A DNA stretch of 64,000 bases from Hemileia vastatrix (GCA_030280995.1 JASXTE010000015.1:1224001-1288000); one strand, 5' to 3'. Counted from the first letter of the stretch, positions 1 to 11,945 are shown. Program-made: numbers and translations. The notes: generated by a model from the sequence alone, not told the origin.

Positions 1-58
1 TGAGTTTGGGTCCAAGGTTGTGGACTTACTAGCAAGTCCGCCCCCATATTGTGTGGTG
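1..58. mobile_element. CACTA-type MITE, right end (cut by window edge)
   Basis: This is the last 58 bp of the MITE seen whole at 9156-9416. It ends ...CCCCCATATTGTGTGGTG followed by TAT, the same end and following triplet as the intact copy. The inner 14-bp palindrome is present with one change (ACTTACTAGCAAGT). It interrupts the reverse transcriptase of element A2 exactly within the catalytic YIDD box. The left part lies outside the window. Confidence 0.8.
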
Positions 59-1206
59 TATTATGTCATCAATATAAACCATTAACCAACCTTCAATTAT
101 TTCCTGATGAAATGTGTTATCCAGCACTTTTTGGAATACTGAAGGGGCATTTTTAGGTCCAAAATGCATTCTAAAATATTTGTAAATTCCCATATGGGTT
201 GCTATTAACAAAATATTTTGGGAAGACTGTTCAACAGGTATTTGATGATAACCTTTATTACCATCCAGACAGCTTATGAATTTAGCACCTCTAAGGTAGC
301 ATGTATAGAGCTAATTCTGGTTAATGGGTAAATATCATCCACAGTAAAAGTATTCAAAGCTCTATAATCTCCACAAAGTCTAGCTTTATCTTTCTCATAA
401 GAGATTAAAACTGGGAAGATGACACAATATTTGGGTGTAACATCCACTTTTTAATAATATTCATACTTAGTAAAGTTGAGATATTATCTTTTATATCTTT
501 TCTCTTTGTGGGAGAAGCAGGATAAGGTTTTTTCTTTAGGCTAGGAGGTATTTCATCCAAATTTCAAGATAAAGAAATTTTCATTTCATCTTTAACCAAT
601 CCTAACACATGGGAACCATGAGCAAAAGCCATTGGGAAAGATGTAATTAAGGCTACTATTGAATATTTTTGGCTATCAGTTAATTGATCACCAAATGAAG
701 CTGTTTCAATGTCAGACAATAATACATTAATCTCCTCTGTTTGTCTACCTTTAAATTGGATCAAAAAATGCCAAGATTTTAATAAGGGTGTAGAATGCTT
801 TTTAGAAGAAGAAATTTTAAATTTTCTTTTCCCATTCATTCCCAAAGTAAAACAATTGTTTTCAGGATCCAATTTAATTCCAAACATGGTTAAAATATCA
901 TTTCCCATGATAAACCAATTTCTTAAATTGTTATTTTTCATCACAACAAATTCACAAATAGCTCTGACAAAACCATCAATATATTTAAAGAATACAGTGG
1001 TTTTGTATTTTCCAATGGGACATAAAACAGAAACATAACCTTTCCATTTTTCAGATGTTATAGGTAATAATTTGCATTTGTAATCCTCATCTACAGAAGC
1101 CAGTGCTTTTCCAGACACTACACTTCCTCCAGCACCAGGGTCAAGAATAACCTCAACATTTTTACCATTAATGATCACAGGTTCTCTCATAGGTGCTATT
1201 TAAATA
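59..1206 (-). pseudogene. Element A2: protease and start of reverse transcriptase, broken
   Basis: Part of a Ty3/gypsy pol. At 564-1190 is a retropepsin-like domain with the active-site region VILDPGAGGSVVSG, where the usual D-S/T-G is D-P-G, so it is probably inactive. It is followed by the linker with MGNDILTMFGIKLDP, which also recurs in A1 and B. From 563 down to 59 reverse transcriptase is recognisable in pieces (LDGNKGYHQ, GIYKYFRMHFGPKNAPSVFQ, VYIDDI) but with frame breaks and stops. The reading frame runs into the MITE at 58. A1 at 5679-7352 is the closest comparison. The rest of A2 is outside the window. Confidence 0.8.
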
Positions 1207-1303
1207 GAACTTTCAGTAATATCTCTAATTACTTCAGAATTTTCTACACAAGATATGTCAATATCACAATTATCAGACCAATTATCTTAATATTGGATGT
1301 CTT

Positions 1304-3058
1304 TTTCTAAAACCAGAACTTCCTGAGAAGACTCATGGTCATAAGAGATAAATCTATCACAGTCACTTGAGGAATCATCAAGATCAGCTTGAGTATTTTC
1401 AGGTTCCTCATTATGTTAAACAAGATGAATTTTCTTGTCACAAATATGTCCTTTTTGCCATAGTTTGTTACATTTAAAACAAGTATTAGTTGCATATTTC
1501 TTTGGAGCAACTGGGGAAGAGGGTCTACCAGTTTTGTCTGGAATTTTTGTGGGGAGTTTTTGTTGGTCATGATAAGATTTAACAGGATAATTCCTTGGTT
1601 CATATCTATGATTTAGTAGGACTTCATTACATATATTAATAAAGGAAGAATTCTCTCTCATATGCTCAGTCCTTTCCACAATCAAATCTCTCAAAGAATT
1701 TGGTAATTTAAAGAGAATTTTATCTCTCCAAATATCATAATCCATTTTACAATCCATGGCTTGAAGAAATTTTGTAATTTTCATAAGAAAAACAATAGGT
1801 TTTTCAGGATAGGAGGAGACATATTTAGCATTCTCATATAATCTCTGCTGGGCAAGCCTGAATTTTGAACCACCAAATTGGTTTTCAATCAAAGTTTTCC
1901 ACTCTTTCCAAGTATAATGTTGATTGTCCAGTAAAACAGATTAATACCACATTAAAGCTACATTGTAAAATAAAGAAATTAATTTAGAGACATTTTCTTC
2001 ATCTGGAAATCTATAAGAGTTTTTCAGATTATCAGTTATCTGAACAAAGTGTTGCCAGTCAGATGAAGAGTCACCATCAAAAGTGGGATATTGATCTAGT
2101 TTGGGCCAATTTTTCTGGCTACTGGGATGGTCCATCTTTTGATTTGAACTATTTATCATTAATAATTCTTGAAGTTTTGCCAGGTGTTCAGAAATTTTAT
2201 TATTTACTGAAATAGCTGGTTCATGACCATTAAAAGATCTTTTGCTAGTAGCAAAAGATTTAACAGCCTCATTGTCAGTTTGTTTAATGGTTGAAATATG
2301 GGGAAGAAAAGAGCTGCTTTGTTCAGGCCCCTCTCCTTTATTTTTATGAAATTTATTGGAAGCATTCTCATGTAAACCATAATGATTGGCAGTTAAAGCT
2401 GGGAAATTTTCCTGTAGGTCTGACACAGAATTTCTTATCCTTGTAATTTCAGACATCTGGCCATGTATTTTTTCAAGGGATAAAACATTTCTGTCCTCAA
2501 AAACTGTGTATTTGGTACTCAGTGCTTTAAAATCATTTTTCAGCTTTTTCAACTCATTGTGTAGAGACTTAATTTCACTTTTCAATGAATAATTCTCTTT
2601 AATAAGAGGTTTTAACTCACTCAAAGTTTTATGCAGATGAATATTTTTATCTGAGATAGCTCTATGATCACTTCTTATTTGTTATTGATGGCTAAGAATA
2701 ATATTCAAAGTTTCTTTGATTTTAAAATAGGCTGTATCTTGCACATAAGAGCTCAATTTACAATGTAATTGCAAATTATTCAATCTATCACTCTCATGTA
2801 CTAATACATCTCTTAAATATTTGTCTTTTACAACATTAAAATCAAGTGTATCTTTTAATATATCCTCAGAAGTTTTCTCAAGCAAGGTATAAACTTCAGG
2901 GGAAACAGAATCATTTTTAATTGCAAGAGAAGGATTATTTAAAGAAGTAGAGGTTAAATGAAAAGGTTCATCAAATGATAATTTACTAATTACATCATTA
3001 GGGCTACTCATTAAAGGAAGTTGTCTCTTTAAGGGTTTAACTGTTCTTTCACAATTAT
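1304..3058 (-). pseudogene. Element A2: gag, truncated at the N-terminus and broken
   Basis: Gag in three pieces: 2682-3011, 1941-2624 and 1416-1892. The middle piece has a long heptad-like Leu/Lys/Glu stretch, probably coiled coil, then the capsid-like region with KLDQYPTFDGDSSSDWQHF. The last piece ends in a zinc knuckle of the gypsy type, CFKCNKLWQKGHIC (CX2CX7HXC). It matches A1 gag closely. The N-terminal gag, leader and primer binding site present in A1 (about 11200-12643) are missing: the shared LTR joins gag directly at 3058/3059, so this copy could not prime reverse transcription. Confidence 0.85.
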
Positions 3059-4285
3059 TGTTGGCCAGTTGTCTAGAAGAAGGTTGAAAAGGTAATTGGA
3101 AAAAAGGTAAAAGGGGAAATAAAAAGGAAATGAAATAAAGAGATATATAGTTTAAATAATAAAAATTTAAAGACTTTTAATAAAAATGGATGGGGATCAA
3201 TGTGGTTAATAAAGTAAGTACTATTTTATTCTCTCTGTTCAATTATCAACTATTAATACTAAAATATTCTTATCACAACCTTTAATATTTTATTTTATTA
3301 CTTAAATAGGCGGAAGCGCAGTTTAAATACGTGTAAATAAAATAAATTTTACAATGTAATTAAAAATATGTATGAGTAGTAAGTGATAAGGCTACAGGGG
3401 ATTATCCAAGGCCTTTTTATAGGCGATGGGTCCTCTGAAGCGCCACTAAATTTGTAAATAAAAGAGTCATAATAAGATGAAACAAGAAAATAAAAGAATA
3501 AGTGAAACATAACAATTTAGAGAAAAATATGAAACAAATAATTAAAACCCCAAATAAGAACCAAAGTTTCCCACAAAAAATTCCCAAATCAGTAAGTAAA
3601 AATAGTGAGTAACTAAACAAGCCTGAGATATAGGAACTATGAGAAAAAATAATTCAAAACAGATGGTACAGTATGCTTTAAGGGTTTTTAAGTGAAACAA
3701 GTAAAAATATTTTGACGCAACAAAATATGTAATCAATTTTAATTTAGTATAAAGAAATTAATTAATTGTTCCAACTATGTAATTAAATAATTAATTTAAA
3801 TGAAACAAGTAATTAATTTATTACTAAATTAAGTTGATAATTTTAATACTATTTTATAAAATAAGTATTATAATTTATTTAATTTTTTATTGACACAATT
3901 AAGGGTCCAAAAAAAACCAGCAATAACCATGGATAATAGTATATGAAAAAGTATATTTTAATAATTAAATTTAATTAATTAAAGTAATTACAATATAAGA
4001 TAAACACTTGAATATAATTATCTTATAAGTTTTTAATTAATTCATTTATAATTATTAAATAAACAATGCACCCTTTGTGATGGAATATAATTAAATGCTT
4101 TTAAATTATCTTATAATAAAATTAAAAATAATATTTACTTTATTTATATAAATAAAATATTAAAATAAATTTATTATGTAATATAATATTAATTGTAAAT
4201 GCGTACTCTGCAATTATTATGTCTTTATTTAATTCCAATAAATTGTATGTTTATTTACTGGGCTCCTGGGACAGCCTGGCTGACA
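3059..4285 (-). repeat. LTR of family A, shared by A1 (as 3' LTR) and A2 (as 5' side)
   Basis: In minus orientation it begins TGTCAGCC right after a purine tract (4286-4300) and ends ...TCTAGACAACTGGCCAACA at 3059. Its 3059-3315 part matches the A1 5' LTR remnant at 12644-12904 nearly base for base. Length is about 1227 bp. It is extremely AT-rich, and the short hydrophobic open frames inside (for example 3417-3736) look like composition artefacts. Confidence 0.85.
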
Positions 4286-4300
4286 CTCCCTCACTCTAAA
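4286..4300 (-). other. Polypurine tract of element A1
   Basis: On the minus strand the sequence TTTAGAGTGAGGGAG directly abuts the TGTCAGCC start of the 3' LTR, as expected for the plus-strand primer. Element B has the related GTGTGAGGGAG at the same place. An A-rich run (4300-4322) separates it from the pol stop codon. Confidence 0.75.
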
Positions 4301-4325
4301 AAAAACAAAAAAACAAAAAAAAATG

Positions 4326-4739
4326 CTATGATTTTTTCTTTTTATACTTTTTTAATAGAGTAGGAAGGTTTGAAATTTCTTTACCAGGTATCCATGCATC
4401 ATATTCAGATGACTTATTTTTAAATCTCAATAAATATTCAGTACCTCTTTCAGAAGTGATAATTCTATCATTGAGAATTTTATCAATTTCTGCAGTTTCA
4501 GTGATTTCCTGAGGATTCTTCTTAGGTCTACCTCTTCTTTTGGGGAATAAATCAATGTTGGAAGTATAAGGTTTTAGCAGGGAAATGGGGAAAACAGGAT
4601 GTTTTCTATCATATGGAGAATATAACACAACTTCAACTGCATTATCGCCAATAATTCTTTTTACAACAAAGGGATCCACAAAAGAATCTTTTAATTTGTT
4701 GTTTCCCTGTAAATTCAAGTGGACAGTAGATATCAACAC
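4326..4739 (-). pseudogene. Element A1: integrase C-terminus with AT-hook-like motif and chromodomain
   Basis: 137 residues on the minus strand. The first part (DSFVDPFVVKRIIGDNAVEV) is the GPY/F-type integrase end. A basic stretch FPKRRGRPKKNPQ, an AT-hook-like GRP core, follows at about residues 67-79. Then comes a chromodomain (about 84-137) with YLLRFKNKSSEYDAWIPG, matching the Y-L-V-K-W...E..W pattern. This defines A as a chromovirus, a group that targets integration to marked heterochromatin. It is in a different frame from the integrase core upstream (overlap 4733-4739), so one indel separates them. Otherwise it is well preserved. Confidence 0.85.
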
Positions 4740-5678
4740 TTCATCACCCTCTTTAAATGTGTGTTTCTTATGGGATTTATCCCATCTTTTCTTCTCATAT
4801 TCAAATGCTTTATCAATACAAGTTTGAGCATGTTTCTGAACAGTTGTTGCATTTGAACAAAAGATTTGACACCAGGGTGTAATTCCAATTTAGGCAATTT
4901 ACTATCGAATATTTGAGCAGGAGTATGAGGGACATAACCTAGCCAAAGCTCAAAAGGTTTCTTTTGAGTAACAGAGTGAACAGTGATATTATAAGCAAAT
5001 TCAAGACCAGGAAATAAGGTGACCCAGTCATGAGTAAATCTGTCATTGTCTTTATATTCCAATCCAAAGTCACAATACCTTCTAATCATATCCTCTAGAG
5101 TTTGAATCATTCTTTCAGCTAGAGAATCAGTTTGGGGATGGTGAGAAGTAGATAATTTTAATTCACAACCACATATATCCATTAGAGAAATCCAGAATTC
5201 AGATGTAAATTTTGGATCTCTGTCAGATATAATGGCTCTAGGGAATCCAACTATATTGAAAATATTACACCACAATAAGAAAGCCAAGTCTTTGGTGGAG
5301 ACATCCTTATGGGTGGGAACAAATTTGCACATTTTAGTAAATCTATCCACTATTACCCAACAAAAATTATAATTTTCTTTACCTGCATTAGGAAGACCAG
5401 TGACAAAATCCATATTAATGATTTTCCAGGGAGCATCAGGTGCTTCAATTTTCTGTAATAACCCTGCTCTCTTACCAGTCATTCTTTTGGATTTCTGGCA
5501 TGAATCACCAGATTCAACATATAATTTTGCATCTTCAGACATATTTGCCCACCAAGCAGTGTTTTTGAGTCTAATCAGTGTCTTCTCAAGATCAAAATGA
5601 CCAGCTAATATGTCATCATGACAAAGTTTGAGGATAATTTCTTTCATAGAAGAAGAAAATTACAATTACATTAGTAAG
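4733..5678 (-). pseudogene. Element A1: integrase core
   Basis: 304-residue open frame (4733-5647) for a retroviral-type integrase. The N-terminal zinc domain has the two His (HDDILAGHF) but one of the two Cys is lost (VESGDSC; element B keeps EKCDSC). The DDE residues are visible: D in NMDFVTGLP, D in IISDRDPKFTSEFW, and E in HHPQTDSLAERMIQTLE. A stop at 5679-5681 and a frame change separate it from RT-RNase H, so A1 no longer makes one polyprotein. The enzyme would insert the cDNA into nuclear DNA. Confidence 0.85.
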
Positions 5679-7352
5679 CTATCTTCTATAATAAATATAT
5701 CCATCCTCAATAGAAAACTTTCCTTTAATTAAAGCATTATGATATTTATCAGGAAGAGTTTTAATCAATGCCTGAATAGAAGCATTTGTAGGATCATTTA
5801 AGATAGTAAATAATTTATTTAAATCAGAATCCTTATCATATGAATCCAGAATTAATTGTAATAACTCCTCTTCCATATCAACTATAAATATACCATGGAT
5901 ATGAACAGTATCATCTTCAGGTACATAAGCAGGATTTGAGTCATTATTGTGCAGAGGCAATCTGGACAGCATATCAACATTGGAGTGAACATTTCCAGCC
6001 ATATGGATAATTGTCATCCGTCCTCTGTATTCTTGAACAGCAAGTTTCCATCTGAACATATGTCTGTTAGGTGTTTTCAGGTTTAAGAGGGACTTCACAG
6101 CACTACAGTCAGTTACCAATTCAAAATTTTGGTCATCTAGATAGTAATGAAGCTTCTCAAGAGCCCAAACAACTGCTAAGCACTCTAATTGAGTGGCACC
6201 ATATTTCAATTCACTATTTCTCAAGGTTCTTGAAATATAACAAATTACAACCTCTGAGGATTTATCATTTATAATTTGTTTCTGGTGAAGGGCAGCACCC
6301 AGACCAACAAAGCTAGCATCTGTATACAGGACAAATGGTTTGTTAAAATCTGGAAGAGCTAAGATAGGGGCTGTAATTAAGCAACATTTTAATGTATCAA
6401 AAGCTTTTTGAGAGTCAATATTCCAGATGAATGCAACATCTTTCCTAGTTAGTTTGGTAAGAGGCAAGGCTATGACTTGATAATTTTTAATATATTGTCT
6501 ATAATAGCCACACATACCCATAAAACTTTGGATTTCTCTTACAGCAGTTGGTGCTTTCACATTTTGAATTGCAGCAACTTTGTTTTGGTCTACACAAATT
6601 TGTAGGCCTGACACAACATGGCCAAGGACTTTCAAAGATTTAAAACTAAATTTACACTTTTTCAATGACAAAGTCATATTGATTTCATCCATTTTTTGGA
6701 AAACTCTATTCAAATGAACCATATGTTCATCAAAAGTTTTAGAAAAAACTATGATATCATCAATATATACCATAAGCCATCCCTCAATTATTTCTTGATG
6801 GAAAGTATTATCCACGACTTTTTGGAAAACTGAAGGTGCATTTTTAGGGCCAAATGGCATTCTAACATACTTATATATTCCCATATGAGTAGCAATAAGC
6901 AAAAAAGTTTGAGAATTTTTCTCAACTGGAACTTGATGATATCCTTTATTACCATCCAGACAACTAATAAATTTTGCACCTTGCAAGGTAGCATGCATTG
7001 AATTAATTCTGGGTAAAGGATAAATATCATCAACAGTATAAGTGTTTAATGCTCTGTAATCACCACATAATCTAGCCTTATCTTTTTCATAAGAAATCAA
7101 GACTGGGGAGATGACACAATATTTGGGGGTGATATCCACCTTCTCAATGATATTCATTTGTAATAATGTGGCAATATTATCTTCAATATCCTTTCTTTTT
7201 GTTGGAGAAGCAGGATATGGTTTCTTCTTAAGACTAGGGGGGATATCACTCAAGTTACAGGATAAGGTAATTTTCATTTCTTCCTGAACACTTCCTAAGA
7301 CATGAGAACCATGAGCAAAAGCCATAGGGAAAGAGGTAATTGAGGCAATAAT
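5679..7352 (-). pseudogene. Element A1: reverse transcriptase and RNase H
   Basis: A 548-residue open frame (to 7325), continuing upstream to the solo LTR insertion at 7353. The RT signatures are in order: ARLCGDYRALNTYTVDDIYP, LDGNKGYHQVPV, RMPFGPKNAPSVFQ, then the catalytic VYIDDIIVFSK and LGHVVSG. RNase H follows with the first Asp in FVLYTDASFVGLGAALHQ, the Glu in QLECLAVVWALEKL, and Asp in ELVTDCSAVKSLL. The RT fold looks intact and catalytic residues are present. The break is upstream, where the solo LTR cuts the protease-RT linker (7353-8529). To me the type resembles a Ty3/gypsy group common in rust fungi; that is from memory and unchecked. Confidence 0.9.
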
Positions 7353-8529
7353 TGTCAGTATAGTCTAGTATATAAGTATGATATAATAGTGTTATTTTAT
7401 GGTCCTACTACTTATTAATAAATGATTTAGTGATTAAACCTCAGGGGAAGACTAATAGAATAGTTATACTCAAATAAAACTCACAATACTTGGATTTAAA
7501 TGCGTGCTAGTGGTGGAAAATAGAAGAATAAAATATAGTTATAGCTTTTATAAAGATAATATCAATTTATAAGGGCTTTATAATATATTTCTGAATACTA
7601 ATAATTGTATTTTAGTGTTTGTTTGAATTGTAGTAATTGAATGATGATAATAAACCGTCAAAATCCCTCCTTACTTATACCCAAATCCACTGGAGTGCAC
7701 AGACCTTCAATCCAGATGATGTCACTGCTATCCCCGGCAATTACAGCACTGTGAGGGCCCATCACCTCCCCATGGCGTCCACTTCAAGCAGTTTCAACAC
7801 CCAGACCTCCAGTAAGGACCCTCAATCACTATTAATAATAACACAGAGTCATATCATAAATAGAAAACCCAGATAAAAGCGGATACCATAAAGAAACAGG
7901 TAAAATAAATGATCAAAAAGAGATTTAATGAAACTAAAAGCATATAAAGGAAACAAATAAAATGTCCAAGCCCCCAATAACATCCCCAAGCATCCACATT
8001 AACCCAGAGACATCCTTCCAACCCATAAATCCGTGAATAACCATCCAAGGAAGTAATTTTAGTTGTCCAAACTGGGTGTATGCGCCTGATATAGGTGTCT
8101 ATGCTTCTGTAGGCGTTGTGAGTCCACTGATTTTGTCCATATGACCTAAAATAAGCAGAAAAACAAAGTTTATAGGCTATTAAGGGGCTAAAACCCACTT
8201 ATATACCTAAATATACATAATATACTGCATATTTCACTGAATATGAGATTTATGTATACATATAAGCTTATGTATGTCAATAATTACTTCATATCACTTA
8301 AGATAAGTATATTATGACTCCATTAACACCTTAATAAGTATAATTAGGCCATGGATAAGCTATTTAAACTATTATAAATTATATAATAGAATAATAATTA
8401 TATATATATATAATAAAATAATATATATTATTATTTTAACCTTATTTTTAAGATATAAGCTTAATCTAGTTAAGGTTATATTATTTTAAGCATAAGAAAT
8501 ACTCAGTCCTAAGGATATTTAGGCTGACA
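7353..8529 (-). repeat. Solo LTR of family B inserted in A1 pol
   Basis: 1177 bp flanked by a perfect 5-bp duplication ATAAT (7348-7352 and 8530-8534). In its own orientation it starts TGTCAGCCTAAATATCC and ends ...TATACTGACA. It aligns along its whole length with the 3' LTR of element B at 35291-36465. It separates the protease-RT linker of A1 into two parts. A solo LTR with intact target duplication indicates insertion followed by LTR-LTR recombination. Confidence 0.92.
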
Positions 8530-9155
8530 ATAATAGAATCCTTTTGTTCACTAGCTAACTGATCACCAAAAGAAGCAGTATTTATTTCATTTAATAAATC
8601 ATCCATTTCAATTGTTGTTCTGCCCTTACACTAGATTAGTGAGTTACAAGACTTTAACAGATGCCCAGAAGGTTTTCTAGAGGAGAAAATTTTGAATTTC
8701 CTTTTGCCATTCAATCCTAAGGTGAAGCAATTATTTGCTGGGTCCAATTTCACACCAAACATGGTTAAAATATCATTACCCATAATAAACCAATTGCTTA
8801 AATTATCATTTTTCATGACAACAAATTCACAAATAGCTCTGACAAAACCACCATTATATTTGAAGAATACAGAGGTTTTGTATTTGCCAATAGGAATTCA
8901 GGTAGAACCATACCCTCTCCATTTTTCAGAAGTTATAGGTAATAATTTACTCAAATAATCCTTATCTACTGAAGCTTAAGCCTTTTCAGACACTACACTT
9001 CCTCCAGCACCAGAATCAAGAACTACATCAACATTTATACCATTAATGATAACAGGTGCTTTCAAGGGGGATATGGCTATAGAATTGTTAGTAATATCTT
9101 TAATTATTTCAGCATTTTCCACTGAAGATAAATCCAATACACATTCTTCAGATAT
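8530..9155 (-). pseudogene. Element A1: protease and protease-RT linker
   Basis: Minus-strand fragments at 8976-9155 and 8631-8816. The first has the retropepsin active site VVLDSGAGGSVVS with an intact D-S-G triad. The second has MGNDILTMFGVKLDP, the same linker as in A2. In-frame stops separate them. The region is bounded by two insertions, the solo LTR on its 3' side and the CACTA MITE on its 5' side. Confidence 0.8.
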
Positions 9156-9416
9156 CACTACGCAATATAGGGGGTGGACTTGCTAGCAAGTTCTCAACCT
9201 GAACTCAGATGGAACTCAGATGGAACTCATACTGAACTCATACTGAACCCATACTGAACTCTACTTGAACACCCACCTAAAACTGTTCTACTGAGTGGTG
9301 TTCATCCCTGATTGTATGGTTCCTTTATCAATAGCTCAATGTGTGTTCAATCTATGGTGAGTTTGGGTCCAAGGTTGCGGACTTGCTAGCAAGTCCGCCC
9401 CCCATATTGTGTGGTG
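9156..9416. mobile_element. CACTA-type MITE, complete
   Basis: 261 bp with 36-bp terminal inverted repeats (9156-9191 and 9381-9416) matching at 32 of 36 positions. The ends begin CACTAC and CACCAC. It is flanked by a 3-bp duplication TAT (9153-9155, 9417-9419). CACTA ends plus a 3-bp duplication are the signature of the CACTA/EnSpm superfamily. The inner 14 bp of each repeat, ACTTGCTAGCAAGT, is itself a perfect palindrome. The body (about 9203-9274) contains six 11-bp units of the type GAACTCAGATG/GAACTCATACT. There is no coding capacity, so it depends on a transposase elsewhere. Confidence 0.88.
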
Positions 9417-9419
9417 TAT

Positions 9420-11270
9420 ATTATCTAAATAATGGACATCCTGTTCTAACATTAAAACATCTTTAACAGAGTAATTGCCATAGGAGATATTACTTTCACA
9501 GTCACTAGAAGAATTATTGACATCAATTTCAGCTTCATCAGTGTCTTCATTTTGTTCAACAAGATGAATTTTCTTGTCACAAACATGACCCTTTTGCCAT
9601 GGTTTGTTACATTTATAACAAGTATTTGTTGCATATTTTTAAGGTGCAACTGGGGTAGAGGGTTTACCAGATTTTTCTGGGAGCTTTGTAGAAGGTTTAT
9701 TTTGATCATGATAAGATTTACCAAGGTAATTCTTTGGTTCATATCTATGTTTGAGTAGTACCTCATTACAGATATTAATGAAAGAAGAATTTTCCCTTAC
9801 ATGCTCAGTTCTAGCTACAATTAAATCTCTAAGAGAATTTGGTAATTTATACAAGATTTTATCTCTCCAAATATCATAATCCATCTTTTGATCAATTGCT
9901 CTTAGGATTTTTGTTACTTTCATAAGAAAAACAATGTGATTTTCAACAGAGGAGGATACATATCTAGTATTCTCATACAGTCTTTGCTGAGCTAACCTGA
10001 ATTTTGAACCACCAAACTGATTCTCAATCAAGGATTTCAAATCATTCCATGTATAATGATTGTTATCTAAAAGGAAAGATTCATACCACATCAAGTCTAC
10101 ATTGGAAAATTAAGAAATTAGCTTAGAAACAATTTCCTCATCAGGTAGTTTACAAGATCTCTTTAAATTATCAATTCTTTGGATAAAGTGTTGCCAATCA
10201 GAAGAAGAATCACCATCAAAGGTAGGATATTGGTCCAACTTAGGCCAATTTTTCTGACTACTGGGATGGTTCATTTTTTGGTTTGAATTATTCATCATTA
10301 ATAATTCCTGAAGTTTAGCCAGGTGTTCAGAAATTTCATTATTTACAGAAACAGCTGGTGCATGACCATCACAAGATTTTTTGCTAGTAGCAAAATATTT
10401 TACAGACTCATCGTCAGTTTGTTTAATGGCTGAAATATGAGGAAGAAAGGAGGAACTCTGCTCAGGTTCTTTTTCTTTATTTTTATGCAGCTTATGGACA
10501 GCATTCTCATTTATACCATAATTATTGATGGTTAAGGTTGAAAATTTTTCCTGCAGGTCAGACACATAGTTTCTTATCCTTGTAATTTCAGACATCAGGT
10601 CATTTACTTTTGCAAGTGATAAAACATTTCTGTCCTCAGAAACTGTGTGTTTGGCACTTAGTGCATGGAAATCATTCTTTAGGGTTTTAAACTCATTTTG
10701 TAGAGATTTTATTTCCCTTTTTAATGAAAAATTTTCTTCAATAAGGGGTTTCAATTCACTCAAGGTCTTATGTAGACTGATATTTCTATCTGAGATAGCT
10801 CTATGGTCACTTCTTATTTGTTTTTGTTGACTAAGAATAATATTCAAGGTTTCTTTGATTTTTAAATAAGCTGTATCTTGTACAGAAGAACTCACTTTAC
10901 ATTGCAAGTGTAAATTATTTAATCTATCATTTTCATGGATTAACACATCTCTCACATGTTTGTCTTTCACAATATTAAAATCAAGGGTATCTTTCAATAT
11001 TTCCTCAGAAGTTTTATCAATTAAGGTATAGACTTCAGGGGAAACAGAATCATTCTTAATTGCAAGAGAAGGATTAATTAAAGAAGTAGAGGTCAAATGT
11101 AAAGGTTCATCAAATAATAATAATCTAATTACATTATTAGGGCTACTAGTTACAGGAAGCTGTCTTTTAACAGGTTTAACTGTTCTTTCACCATTCTCAA
11201 TAATATTACCTGCAGAAGAAGACTTATTAGAAAATATTCCCAAGTGATTATCAACCAAATTACTTACCAT
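9420..11270 (-). pseudogene. Element A1: gag
   Basis: Gag in a 386-residue frame (10110-11270) and a 151-residue frame (9639-10094), then the zinc-knuckle region near 9540-9640 (CYKCNKPWQKGHVC, CX2CX7HXC). A stop at the TAA near 10110 and another near 9641 break it. The N-terminal half holds a long Leu/Lys/Glu-rich stretch, probably coiled coil. The capsid-like part contains KLDQYPTFDGDSSSDWQHF and QFGGSKFRLAQQRLYENT. The 9452-9638 stretch corresponds to the acidic linker before protease. The role is particle assembly and genome binding. Confidence 0.85.
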
Positions 11271-11321
11271 GGCAGAGGAGGAAACTTCCCCTGAGATTGA
11301 GTTTGGGATTGGGCTTGGGCC

Positions 11322-11945
11322 TTATTTCTCCTGCCTTGTTGGTAAGGATGAGGAATAGGATGGAAATTGGGTGTTCTGGATGGGCCAGGCTGATGATGAG
11401 GAGGATGTTGCACATTCTGCTAGTAGTGACTCATTAGATAATCCCATTTCCATTGCTCTACTTCCAGAGTACATTGATTTTGGGAGAAGGAGCTGGGGGG
11501 CTGTGAAGGTTGAGCCTGAAACTGAGGCTGACTGGGAGGCAACTGAGGAGGGGCCTGGGCCTGATTTTGGGTCCTGAGTTCCTGAACTTGATCCCACAAG
11601 GTGTCTACTTTTGCCTTGTATTTCATGTTTTCTGTCTTCAGTTCTTTGATTTGACTGGACAGATTGCTGATTTGCTAGGACAGAGGAAGTTTTTTTATTT
11701 TGAAGCCTTTTGGAAGACCTTCTTGAGGTACTGGAGGTTTTACTTCCATCTGTTGTGCTGGGGGAAGGGGGTTTGATTTGTATCCTTCTCCTGTCATTTC
11801 CACATCCTGAATTATGGGAACTTTTCTTGTTAGCATAAGATTTTTTATGTGCAACTTTAGAAGAACTCACAGTATCAGCATCATAATCAATTTCAATTTC
11901 ATCCACTTGCATGTTATCCATACTCTCAGCCAATTTGTTGGACAT
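11322..11945 (-). CDS. Element A1: N-terminal gag extension or separate leader ORF
   Basis: 207 residues, rich in Ser, Gln and Lys, with short basic runs (SSKRLQNKK, DRRRIQIKPP) and an acidic N-terminus (VDEIEIDYDADTV). No domain that I recognise. It lies just upstream of gag on the same strand but in another frame, with about 50 bp between. The N-terminal ORF of element B (29311-29496) shares the basic Ser/Lys style but not clear sequence. It may be the true gag N-terminus separated by a frameshift. Confidence 0.5.
   Translation of the reverse strand: MSNKLAESMDNMQVDEIEIDYDADTVSSSKVAHKKSYANKKSSHNSGCGNDRRRIQIKPPSPSTTDGSKTSSTSRRSSKRLQNKKTSSVLANQQSVQSNQRTEDRKHEIQGKSRHLVGSSSGTQDPKSGPGPSSVASQSASVSGSTFTAPQLLLPKSMYSGSRAMEMGLSNESLLAECATSSSSSAWPIQNTQFPSYSSSLPTRQEK

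Noticed and set aside
709..1038. Plus-strand ORFs overlapping A and B gag-pol
   Set aside because: Opposite-strand shadows of recognised coding sequence, with no independent signal.
3417..3736. Hydrophobic ORFs in LTR A, membrane-like
   Set aside because: The T-rich/A-rich composition produces Phe/Leu/Ile-rich frames, and the region is defined as LTR by two matching copies.
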